Below are positions 1 to 7,200 of a stretch of 64,000 bases of DNA, piece after piece; the stretch's first letter is position 1; the number at the start of each line of letters is the position of its first letter. Source of the stretch: Trujillonella endophytica (GTDB lineage: Bacteria > Actinomycetota > Actinomycetes > Mycobacteriales > Geodermatophilaceae). Made by a program: the position numbers and the translations under genes. A model generated the notes under the pieces. The model was not told the origin of the DNA and ran no database searches. It worked only from the letters and a program-made list of their open reading frames with translations. The stretch lies in contig NZ_JABGCI010000002.1 in NCBI RefSeq assembly GCF_019799905.1, positions 582,641 to 646,640 of the forward strand. Direction: 5' to 3'.

Positions 1-300
1 ACGTTCCCCGGGTGCCTGATCACCTGCCGGGCCATCGGCATGTTCCGCATGACCGACGAGGCGGGCGGGGACGACAAGGTCCTCACCGTCCCGGCGACCG
101 ACCCGCGGATGTCGCACCTCAAGGACATCACCGACGTGTCGGAGTTCGACCGGCTGGAGATCCAGCACTTCTTCGAGACCTACAAGGACCTCGAGCCGGG
201 CAAGTCGGTCGAGGGCGCCAACTGGGTCGGGCGCGCCGAGGCGGAGGCCGAGATCGAGGCCTCCATCAAGCGGGCCCTCGAGGCCGAGCCCCACCACTGA
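1..300 (+). CDS. ppa: Inorganic pyrophosphatase, C-terminal part
   Basis: The frame is open from base 1, so the start lies outside the window; about 99 residues are present. It hydrolyses pyrophosphate to two phosphates in the cytoplasm, which pulls biosynthetic reactions forward. The visible part has the family-I block [15 protein letters not shown] followed by VPATDPR and a helical tail with HLKDI and [15 protein letters not shown], all typical of the C-terminal half of soluble hexameric bacterial PPases. It is unrelated to the membrane pyrophosphatase hppA further along the window. A strong hairpin follows about 105 bases after the stop. Identity is secure; only completeness is limited by the window edge. 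Confidence 0.95.
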   Translation, partial: TFPGCLITCRAIGMFRMTDEAGGDDKVLTVPATDPRMSHLKDITDVSEFDRLEIQHFFETYKDLEPGKSVEGANWVGRAEAEAEIEASIKRALEAEPHH

Positions 301-405
301 ACGACGACCACCCCTCCCCCACGCCACGCGAGCTCGGCACGGGACCCGGAACGGTCGCCACGACGGGCCCTCCTCCGAGCGGCGGCCGAGCGCACGACGG
401 ACAGC

Positions 406-439
406 CGACGGCGGTGCACCTGCGGGTGCACCGCCGTCG
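406..439. terminator. Bidirectional hairpin terminator
   Basis: A perfect 15-base-pair stem closes on the tetraloop TGCG between two converging genes, ppa on the plus strand and the lipoprotein gene on the minus strand. There is no T-run, as is common for actinobacterial terminators. Confidence 0.75.
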
Positions 440-474
440 CTGCGTCCCGGGGCCGTCGCCGGCCACGGGTGTCG

Positions 475-927
475 TCAGCAGTTGGCTCGACCCCACTCGT
501 CGACCGCGGTGCCCGCGTCGACCAGCTCGGGCTGGAGCTCGAGGAGCTCGGTGGCGAGGTCCTGGTTGCCACCGGGGGCGCTGGGGTCGAGCTGCCGGAA
601 CAGGTCACGCAGGTCCCGCCACGCCGTGACGAGGCGCTCCCACTCGTCGGCGACGTCGTCGGGGGGCTGCACCTCCTCCATGCGGTCCACGGCGTCCTCG
701 ATGAGGGCCGAGGCCGCCGCGGGGTCGGTCTGCACGTCCTCGACCTGCGCGGTGATGTCCTGCAGCAGGGCGGGGACGTCGTCGCAGAACGTCTCCTGCC
801 GCTCCTCGTCGGAGGGCCCGCTGGTGCTCGCGGCCGGCGAGGCGCTCCCCGTGACCTCCGAGGTGCAGCCGCTGAGCAGGGCAGCGGCGATCGTCCCCAG
901 CGCCAGCGTCGTCGCACGTCGTCCCAC
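475..927 (-). CDS. Putative lipoprotein of unknown function
   Basis: About 150 residues. The chosen GTG start gives a short basic N-terminus (VGRRATT), a hydrophobic stretch and the lipobox LLSGC with Cys21 as the lipidation site. The mature part starts with a Ser/Ala/Gly-rich linker and continues as an acidic, mainly helical domain with repeated DDV/DEW motifs and two further cysteines. I do not recognise a named family. A TACGGT box lies 6 bases before the GTG, which suggests a leaderless transcript and supports this start over an upstream ATG in the same frame. Probably exported and membrane-anchored on the outer face; no function is proposed. Confidence 0.75.
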   Translation of the reverse strand: MGRRATTLALGTIAAALLSGCTSEVTGSASPAASTSGPSDEERQETFCDDVPALLQDITAQVEDVQTDPAAASALIEDAVDRMEEVQPPDDVADEWERLVTAWRDLRDLFRQLDPSAPGGNQDLATELLELQPELVDAGTAVDEWGRANC

Positions 928-1018
928 GGCGGAACCGTAACGGGCGCCTCCGGTGCCTCGCCGCGGGTCGTCGGCCGACCGCGACCGGCCGCGCGCCGGC
1001 ACCCCCGCGCCGGACACG

Positions 1019-1072
1019 ACGGACGCCGCCCCGGCGCCGACCCCGGAGGGCCGACGCCGGCGCGGCGTCCGT
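1019..1072 (-). terminator. Hairpin terminator after amidohydrolase gene
   Basis: Two complementary 11-base arms (1019-1029 and 1062-1072) enclose a GC-rich loop that can fold further. It lies about 40 bases past the stop of the minus-strand amidohydrolase gene. Confidence 0.55.
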
Positions 1073-1113
1073 GTTCCTCCCTGCCCCTGGCGTGCGGGGC
1101 GGGGAGGTCTCGC

Positions 1114-2385
1114 TCAGGCGCCCTGGGCGGTCTTCTGGCGCAGGTCGTACATCTTCCGCCACTCGTGCTTGGAGCGGATGGTGGTGTCGACCTCGGGGCT
1201 GAGCGCGCGCAGGGCGCCGACCGTGGCGTCCTCCTTCGCGATGTGCTTGAACGGGTCGAGGCCGAAGAACCGGGTGGTGTTCTGCCACAGGATCTTGTGG
1301 GCCTCGTCGTCGGCGACGCCGGCACCGGCCATCTCGGCGTTGACGAACTCCGGCGCGTTGGGCCAGATCGCGTCCGAGTGCGGGTAGTCGCACTCCCACG
1401 CGATGATGTCGATGCCGATGTCGTTGCGGACCTTCAGCGCCGTCGGGTCGGTGACGTAGCAGGCCAGCGAGTGCTCCCGGAAGATGTCGCTGGGGAGCTT
1501 GCCGCCGAAGTCGTGACCGAGCCAGCGCTGGTTGGTGTAGTGCCGGTCGCAGCGGTCCAGGTAGAACGGGATCCAGCCGATGCCGGCCTCCGACCAGGCG
1601 ATCTTCAGGTCGGGGTACTTGGTCATCGCCCCGCCCCACAGCAGGTCCTGGGCGGCGAAGGTGGACACCTGGGTGGCCAGGATGATCATGTTGTCGATCG
1701 GTGCCTCGGGCGCCATCCGGATGGCGCCGAAGCCCTGGCCGATGTGCAGGCACATGACGATCTCGAGCTCGGAGATCGCCTCGAAGAACGGGCCCCAGTA
1801 CTCGAGGTTGTGGTAGCTGGGCAGGCCCTGCAGGTGCGGCAGCTCGGGCATGGTGACGGCCTTGACGCCCTTGGCGGCCACCCGCCGCACCTCGTCGACG
1901 AGGTCCTTCGGCTCCCAGACGGGGAGGATCGCGCAGGGGATCATGCGGCCCGGGTAGGCGGTGCACCACTCGTCGATGTGCCAGTCGTTGTAGGCCTTGA
2001 GCATGACCAGGGCGAGGTCCTTGTCCTTCGCCTCCTGGAAGTACCGGGCACTGAAGCCGGCGAAGGACGGGAAGCACATCGAGGCCAGGATCCCGTTGCG
2101 GTTCATGTCCTTGATCCGCTCGTGGATGTCATAGGCACCCGGGCGCATCTCGGCGAACGTCGCGGGGTTCAGGCCCCACTCCTCGTTCGGCCAGCCGACG
2201 ACGGCGTTGAGGCCGACGGTCCCCATGGAGTTGCCCTGGAACCACCACTTCTCGTAGCCGTTCTCGTCCGGGATCGACTTCGGGGCCTCGTCCTTGTACT
2301 TCTCGGGGACGTGGTTCTTGAACATGTCGGGGGGCTCGACGACGTGGTCGTCGATACTGATCATGATCATGTCTTCGACGTTCAT
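1114..2385 (-). CDS. Amidohydrolase family protein (amidohydrolase_2 type)
   Basis: About 423 residues. The N-terminal SIDDHVVEPPDMF block is the metal-binding signature of the amidohydrolase_2 TIM-barrel family; the HIGQG motif and the C-terminal ECDYPHSD segment supply further metal and catalytic ligands. Such enzymes hydrolyse or decarboxylate varied ring or acyl substrates, and the substrate cannot be read from sequence. The ATG start has a GAGAGAGG ribosome-binding site about 7 bases upstream. The frame stays open upstream across the neighbouring gene, but that extension has no family similarity. The gene follows an F420-type oxidoreductase by 71 bases on the same strand, so both probably form a small catabolic operon. 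Function beyond the family is inference. Confidence 0.85.
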   Translation of the reverse strand: MNVEDMIMISIDDHVVEPPDMFKNHVPEKYKDEAPKSIPDENGYEKWWFQGNSMGTVGLNAVVGWPNEEWGLNPATFAEMRPGAYDIHERIKDMNRNGILASMCFPSFAGFSARYFQEAKDKDLALVMLKAYNDWHIDEWCTAYPGRMIPCAILPVWEPKDLVDEVRRVAAKGVKAVTMPELPHLQGLPSYHNLEYWGPFFEAISELEIVMCLHIGQGFGAIRMAPEAPIDNMIILATQVSTFAAQDLLWGGAMTKYPDLKIAWSEAGIGWIPFYLDRCDRHYTNQRWLGHDFGGKLPSDIFREHSLACYVTDPTALKVRNDIGIDIIAWECDYPHSDAIWPNAPEFVNAEMAGAGVADDEAHKILWQNTTRFFGLDPFKHIAKEDATVGALRALSPEVDTTIRSKHEWRKMYDLRQKTAQGA

Positions 2386-2456
2386 GCCCGTACCTCTCTC
2401 ATCTGCGACATCTGGTGATCCGATCCGGGTGCTGTCGTGCAGGGGCGCCTGGTCGG

Positions 2457-3326
2457 TCACCAGGAGCTGATCTCGGGGATGACCTTGGCGCCGATGACCT
2501 CGAGCTGGGCCTCGGAGCCCAGGTCGGGGACCCACCCGTAGACGGTGGTGAAGCCCAGGTCGTGCAGTCGGCGGAGGTCCTTCAGGAGCCCGTCGACACC
2601 CTCCGGCCCGTCGACGCCGAAGGTGCTCAGCGCGGTCTTCTCGATCTCGTCGGGGTCGCGGCCGACCTCCTCGCACCGCTCGCGCAGGCGCGCGATCTTC
2701 TGCCCCGCCTCCTCGCCACCCCAGACGTTCATCGCGTCGGCGTACTTGGCGACGAGCTTCAGCGTCCGCAGCTCCCCGCCGCCGCCGATGAGGATCCGCG
2801 GGCGGGGCTGCGACACCGGCGGGGGGACGTTGAGCGTCTGCCCCAGCTGGTGGCGCTCGGTGACGATCGGGTCGTCCTCGCCGCTCCACATCTGCAGGCA
2901 GATGCGGACGGTCTCCTCCAGCTGCTGGTAGCGCCCGTCGTGGGAGTCGTAGGGCAGACCGAGACCGGTGGCCTCCTGCTCGTTCCACCCCTGACCGATG
3001 GACAGCCACGTGCGCCCGCCGGAGAGCACGTCGAGCGTGGTGATCATCTTCGCCAGCAGCCCGGGGGCGCGGTACGTGGCAGCGGTGACGAGGGGCTGCA
3101 GCTCGATCGTGGAGGTGTGACCGGCCAGGTACGCCAGTGTCGTGTACGCCTCCAGCATCGGCTCGTTCTCCTCGCCGATGAGGCTGATCTGCCACAGGTG
3201 GTCGGTGACGCTCAGCCGCGCGAACCCGACGTCCTCCGCCGTCCTGGCGATGCGGGCCAGAGCCGGTCCCATGTCCTTCGGCTCGCCCAGGTGCGAGTAG
3301 TCGTTCAGGTGGAGACCGAGTCTCAT
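2457..3326 (-). CDS. LLM-class F420-dependent oxidoreductase
   Basis: About 289 residues. The protein begins MRLGLHLNDYSH and has the luciferase-like monooxygenase barrel, with SIGQGWNEQE in the middle and RPRILIGGGGELRTLKLVAKYADAMN shape motifs typical of F420-using members (TIGR03560-like). Such enzymes transfer hydride between coenzyme F420 and an organic substrate; the substrate is unknown. The start at 3326 is preferred over an in-frame ATG at 3386 because GAGGAGC lies 6 bases upstream and homology begins there. It precedes the amidohydrolase gene and is probably co-transcribed with it. F420 rather than FMN use is inferred from the subfamily. Confidence 0.85.
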   Translation of the reverse strand: MRLGLHLNDYSHLGEPKDMGPALARIARTAEDVGFARLSVTDHLWQISLIGEENEPMLEAYTTLAYLAGHTSTIELQPLVTAATYRAPGLLAKMITTLDVLSGGRTWLSIGQGWNEQEATGLGLPYDSHDGRYQQLEETVRICLQMWSGEDDPIVTERHQLGQTLNVPPPVSQPRPRILIGGGGELRTLKLVAKYADAMNVWGGEEAGQKIARLRERCEEVGRDPDEIEKTALSTFGVDGPEGVDGLLKDLRRLHDLGFTTVYGWVPDLGSEAQLEVIGAKVIPEISSW

Positions 3327-3521
3327 GCAGCGCTCCTCGGCACCCGGCAGGACTCGCGGATGCTTCGACGTGTTGACATCGGTCACATCTTCGCGCGCCG
3401 ACGTCTGGATGGCAATCGTACGCCTTGCGATACCGCTGTGTGACGCAGCTCATCCGACGTCGCCCAGGATGTCCGACCGGTCAGCCCGCTGTCCACCAGC
3501 GCGGACACGGGCCCGGAGGCG

Positions 3522-3553
3522 ACACGACCCCGTCCGCGTGGACGGGGTCGTGT
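3522..3553 (-). terminator. Hairpin terminator downstream of tRNA-Thr
   Basis: A perfect 14-base-pair stem with a GCGT loop starts 9 bases after the 3' end of the minus-strand tRNA. No T-run follows. Confidence 0.8.
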
Positions 3554-3561
3554 GGAGTGGG

Positions 3562-3634
3562 AGCCGCCTGTCGGAATCGAACCGACGACCTTCTCATTAC
3601 GAGTGAGATGCTCTACCGACTGAGCTAAGGCGGC
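3562..3634 (-). tRNA. tRNA-Thr (anticodon CGU)
   Basis: The minus strand folds as a full cloverleaf. The 7-pair acceptor is GCCGCCT with AGGCGGC, the D-arm has AGCTCAGTCGGTAGAGC, the anticodon loop is CTCGTAA giving anticodon CGU (reads ACG), and the T-arm contains GGTTCGATTCC. The CCA end is not encoded. No integrase or direct repeat is seen next to it, so there is no sign that it serves as an attachment site here. Confidence 0.97.
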
Positions 3635-3684
3635 GGACGTGCGCGACCAGCCTACGACACCGCCGCCGCCGGGACGCGCACCGG

Positions 3685-4866
3685 TCAGCCCCGCTCGGCG
3701 GGCAGTCGCAGGGCCACGGTGAGGGCCTCGATGGCGATCTGCGGTTTCACGTTCTGCTCCAGCGCCGTCCGGCAGGCGAGGACGGCGTCGATCCGCCGCA
3801 GGGCGCCCTCGGCACCGAGGCGGGCCGCGAGGTCCTCGGCGTCGGCCCGCCGGTCGGGATGGGCCAGCGGCGGCGCCTGTCCCCCCGCCTCCCGGACCGC
3901 CGCGAGCACCAGCGCGTCGCGGTAGAGCGCCGCCAGGTCGACCAGCGCGCGGTCGAGCGAGTCACGTCCCAGACGGGTGGCGCGCGACTTCTGCCGCTTC
4001 TCCAGCTCCTTGAGCTGGCCGGCTCCGCGGCTGGCGGCGGCGACCCCCGGCCCCCGGGCGCCCACCCCCAGGCTCGTCTTGACCGCCTCCGTCTCGGCAC
4101 CGTCCAGCGCGGCACTGGCCTGGTCGGACTCCTCCTTCGCGGCGGCGACGAGGTCGTCGGCGGCGTTGAAGCAGGCGGCCAGCGAGACCAGCGACAGCGG
4201 CACGTCGAGCACGGCCTTGCGGGACAGCCGGGCGCCCTCGTCCCGGGCCAGGTGCCGGGCCCGGCCGACGTGCCCGCCCGAGGCCGCGGCGGCCCAGGAG
4301 GCCATCGCGGGATCGACGTCGTCCCGGCGGACCAGCACGTCGGCGATCGCCTCGACCGGTGGCGTGCGCAGACCGACCACGCGGCACCGGGACCGGATGG
4401 TCACCATGATGTCGTCGGGGTGCAGGCTCGGCGTGCAGAGCATGACGACGGTGCGCGGCGGGGGCTCCTCGAGCATCTTGAGGACGGCGTTGGCCGCGTG
4501 CTCGGTCATCCGGTCGGCGTCCTCGACCACGATCACCTGCCAGCGCCCCTGCGACGGCGCACGCCCGGCGACCCGCACCAGCTCGCGGGCCTCCTTGGCA
4601 CCGATCGACAGCCCGTCGGGGACGATCACCGCGACGTCGGCGTGGGTGCCGGCCAGCACGGTGCGGCAGGCGTGGCAGGTGCCGTCGCCGCCTGCGGGGC
4701 ACTGCAGGGCGGCGGCGAAGGCGCGCGCGGCGACCGACCGCCCCGATCCCGGCGGACCGGTGAACAGCCAGGCGTGCGTCATCGCGGTCGGGTCCTCGAT
4801 GGCCCCCCGCAGCACCGCGACCACCTCGTCCTGGCCGACCAGGCCGGCCCAGACCCCCTCGGTCAC
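3685..4866 (-). CDS. holB: DNA polymerase III delta' subunit
   Basis: About 393 residues. It is a subunit of the clamp-loader complex that places the sliding clamp on DNA. The N-terminal AAA+ domain has GPPGSGRS where a working Walker A would have GKS/T, in line with delta' being ATPase-inactive. A zinc-binding Cys cluster (CPAG...CHAC) and the sensor-like VVEDADRM and LKMLEEPP motifs follow. A central region rich in Ala, Lys and Glu is probably a helical linker. The GTG start overlaps the tmk stop by 4 bases (GTGA), so the two are translationally coupled. tmk-holB adjacency is common in bacteria. In M. tuberculosis holB also lies near topA. Confidence 0.93.
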   Translation of the reverse strand: MTEGVWAGLVGQDEVVAVLRGAIEDPTAMTHAWLFTGPPGSGRSVAARAFAAALQCPAGGDGTCHACRTVLAGTHADVAVIVPDGLSIGAKEARELVRVAGRAPSQGRWQVIVVEDADRMTEHAANAVLKMLEEPPPRTVVMLCTPSLHPDDIMVTIRSRCRVVGLRTPPVEAIADVLVRRDDVDPAMASWAAAASGGHVGRARHLARDEGARLSRKAVLDVPLSLVSLAACFNAADDLVAAAKEESDQASAALDGAETEAVKTSLGVGARGPGVAAASRGAGQLKELEKRQKSRATRLGRDSLDRALVDLAALYRDALVLAAVREAGGQAPPLAHPDRRADAEDLAARLGAEGALRRIDAVLACRTALEQNVKPQIAIEALTVALRLPAERG

Positions 4867-5513
4867 GGCGTGCCCGCCGGGGCCAGCAGCGCGGCCACGC
4901 GGTCGCGGATGTCGTCGGCGAGCTCCGCGGCGGGACGGGTGGCGTCCAGCACGAGGTAGCGGTGCGGCTCGGCGCCGGCCAGCTCGAGGAAGGTCTGCCG
5001 GACCCGCTCGTGGAAGTCGAGGGACTCGGCCTCCATGCGGTCGGCGGCCGCCCGGCCGCGGGCGCGGGCCAGCCCCGTCGCCGGTGGGAGGTCGAGCAGC
5101 ACGGTCAGGTCGGGGACCAGCCCCTCGGTCGCCCACCGGGAGAGCGCGGCGACCTCCTCGCGCGGGATCGCCCGGCCTGCGCCCTGGTAGGCCAGCGAGC
5201 TGTCGACGTAGCGGTCGGTGACCACCACCTCCCCGGCGGCCAGGGCCGGGCGCAGGACGGCCTGGGCGTGCTGCGCGCGGTCGGCGGCGTACAGCAGTGC
5301 CTCGGCGCGCGGGCTCAGCGCCAGGTCGGCGCGGTCGAGCAGGAGCTGCCGGACCAGGACCCCTGCCGGGGTGTCCCCCGGCTCGAACGTCGCCCGCGCA
5401 CGGTGGCCCGCGCCGGTGAGCCACTCGGTGAGCGCCCGCACCTGGGTGGACTTGCCCGCTCCCTCCCCGCCCTCGAAGGCGAGGAGGAGACCGGTGCGCT
5501 CGGCGGTGGGGAT
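4863..5513 (-). CDS. tmk: Thymidylate kinase, probable ATC start
   Basis: About 216 residues with the chosen start. The enzyme phosphorylates dTMP to dTDP. The P-loop FEGGEGAGKST lies at the N-terminus, and DRYVDSSLAYQG and LLDLPP (DRY/S and Walker B-like) follow; the length matches the family. No in-frame ATG, GTG or TTG exists between the P-loop and the divergent methyltransferase gene. The ATC at 5513-5511 gives the expected N-terminus IPTAERTGLLLAFEGG and has GGAG 6 bases upstream, so it is the best start. A CTG at 5558 or a GTG at 5708 inside the neighbouring gene are less likely. Coupled to holB by a 4-base overlap. Confidence 0.88.
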   Translation of the reverse strand: MPTAERTGLLLAFEGGEGAGKSTQVRALTEWLTGAGHRARATFEPGDTPAGVLVRQLLLDRADLALSPRAEALLYAADRAQHAQAVLRPALAAGEVVVTDRYVDSSLAYQGAGRAIPREEVAALSRWATEGLVPDLTVLLDLPPATGLARARGRAAADRMEAESLDFHERVRQTFLELAGAEPHRYLVLDATRPAAELADDIRDRVAALLAPAGTP

Positions 5514-5625
5514 GGTCTGCTCCGGGGGTCGAGCGGGCGGGACGCGCGCCGACGGCAGCCGGTCGCGCGGGCGCCACGCTACCGGCCGGGGACGACGCTC
5601 CCGGTGCGCTCGTAGGGTCGGCGCC

Positions 5626-6453
5626 GTGACCGGACCCGATGCGTGCGCCGCGGCCTGGGACCCGGCGCAGTACCTGCGCTTCGGCGACGAGCGGGCCCGT
5701 CCGTTCACCGACCTGATGAGCCGGGTGCCGGCGACGGATCCGCGGGTCGTGGTCGACCTCGGCTGCGGCGAGGGGGCGCTGACCGCGTCGCTGGCCCGGC
5801 GCTGGCCGGCCGCGCGGGTCACCGGCGTGGACTCCTCCGCCGAGATGCTCGCCGCCGCGTCGGGACACGCCGTCCCGGGGCGGGTCTCCTTCGTCGCCGG
5901 GGACGTGCGGGACTGGCGACCGGACGAGCCCGTCGACGTCCTGGTCACCAACGCCGTCCTGCACTGGGTCCCCGGTCACGAGGAGCTGCTGCGACGCTGG
6001 GCCGGGGCCCTGGCGCCCGGCGGCCGGCTGGCGCTCCAGGTGCCGGGCAACTCCGGCGCACCGACGCACCGGCTGCTGGCCGACCTGTGCACCTCCCCGG
6101 AGTGGGCGGACCGGCTGGCGGGAGCCGCGCCTCCCGAGGCCCCGGTCCTCTCCCCCGCGGGGTACCTGGGCGTGCTGGAGGAGGCCGGCCTGCGGGCCGA
6201 GGCCTGGGAGACGACGTACCTGCACGTGCTGAGCGGGCCGGACCCGGTGCTCGGCTGGGTGCGCAGCACCGTGCTGCGCCCGGTGCTCGCCCACCTCGAC
6301 GACGCCGCTGCCGGGGAGCTGACCTCCGCCTACGCCGCGGCGCTGCGGGCGGCCTATCCGCAGCGGCCGGACGGGACGACGGTGCTGCCGTTCCGCCGGG
6401 TCTTCGCCGTCGGCGCCCGCGAGGGCGGGGGTCCGACCGGCTCGAGGCGGTAG
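5626..6453 (+). CDS. tam: Trans-aconitate 2-methyltransferase-like SAM methyltransferase
   Basis: About 275 residues. The N-terminal WDPAQYLRFGDERARPFTDL segment is characteristic of Tam, which methylates trans-aconitate, an inhibitor formed from a citric-acid-cycle intermediate. The SAM-binding motif VVDLGCGEGALT, the acidic VTGVDSS and the motif TNAVLHWVPGH follow. The GTG start sits 7 bases after TAGGGT, suggesting leaderless expression. It diverges from tmk, and its last 100 bases overlap the 3' end of the opposing methyltransferase gene. Family assignment is good; the exact substrate is inferred from the N-terminus and the HW motif. Confidence 0.85.
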   Translation: MTGPDACAAAWDPAQYLRFGDERARPFTDLMSRVPATDPRVVVDLGCGEGALTASLARRWPAARVTGVDSSAEMLAAASGHAVPGRVSFVAGDVRDWRPDEPVDVLVTNAVLHWVPGHEELLRRWAGALAPGGRLALQVPGNSGAPTHRLLADLCTSPEWADRLAGAAPPEAPVLSPAGYLGVLEEAGLRAEAWETTYLHVLSGPDPVLGWVRSTVLRPVLAHLDDAAAGELTSAYAAALRAAYPQRPDGTTVLPFRRVFAVGAREGGGPTGSRR

Positions 6454-7193
6454 GCGTCGGTGCGGTGGGGCAGCTCGAGCACGGACCGGCCGCGGGTGTC
6501 GGGGTGGCGGGCCAGCAGGTCGCGCAGGCCGGACAGGAAGGCCTCCCGCTCCGCGTCGTCCATGGTGGCGACGTAGCTACGGGTCCCGATGCCGCCGACC
6601 ACCTGCTCGGGGGTGACCCGCTGCACGACCGCCGACCGCGCGTGCACGACCCGCGCCGGGAGGGCCTGCGCGAACGCGTCGACGACGCCTTGGTCGGCCT
6701 CGTGCCCGCGGGCCTCGGCGGCGAGCGCCTCCCCCAGCGCGCGGACCCAGGGCACCTCCTCGTCGCGGGTGTTCCACACGAACCCGACGGCGCCGCCCGG
6801 GGCGAGCACCCGCCGCAGCTCGACGGCCGCCCGCTCGGGGTGGAACCAGTGCGCCGCCTGGCCGGCGACCACCGCGTCGACTGAGCCGTCGGGCACGGGG
6901 ATCGCCTCGGCCCCGCCGGTCGCCGTCCGGACCTGCGGCAGGCGGGCCCGCAGCTGCGCCAGCATCTCCGGCGAGGGGTCGACGGCGACCACCTCGTGCC
7001 CGGCGGCCAGCAGCACCTCGGTGAGCAGCCCGGTGCCGGCGCCCAGGTCGAGCACCCGCAGCGGGCGGACGCCGAGCAGGAAGGGCACCACGTCGGCCGG
7101 GTAGCCCGGCCGGAGCGCGGCGTAGTCGGCCGCGACCGACCCGAACGACGTGCGGCGCGCCTGCCAGGCGACCGGGTCCAGCGAGTCGGTCAC
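6354..7193 (-). CDS. Class I SAM-dependent methyltransferase
   Basis: About 279 residues. VLDLGAGTGLLTEVL is the SAM-binding motif I, VVAVDPSPEM is motif II and VVAGQAAHWFHPE matches methyltransferase_11 family members. The substrate is unknown. The GTG start lies 7 bases after the topA stop, so it is probably transcribed with topA. The last 33 codons overlap the 3' end of the converging tam gene; that tail (after YRLEPV) has no family similarity and may have been added by loss of an earlier stop. Confidence 0.82.
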   Translation of the reverse strand: MTDSLDPVAWQARRTSFGSVAADYAALRPGYPADVVPFLLGVRPLRVLDLGAGTGLLTEVLLAAGHEVVAVDPSPEMLAQLRARLPQVRTATGGAEAIPVPDGSVDAVVAGQAAHWFHPERAAVELRRVLAPGGAVGFVWNTRDEEVPWVRALGEALAAEARGHEADQGVVDAFAQALPARVVHARSAVVQRVTPEQVVGGIGTRSYVATMDDAEREAFLSGLRDLLARHPDTRGRSVLELPHRTDAYRLEPVGPPPSRAPTAKTRRNGSTVVPSGRCG

Positions 7194-7200
7194 GGCCGGC

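Noticed and set aside
469..2418. Long plus-strand frame over the lipoprotein and amidohydrolase genes
   Set aside because: The opposite strand encodes clear protein families; this frame is Gly/Asp/Val-rich shadow sequence.
3562..3634. tRNA-Thr as an integration site for a mobile element
   Set aside because: No integrase gene, direct repeat of the tRNA end or change of composition is seen nearby.
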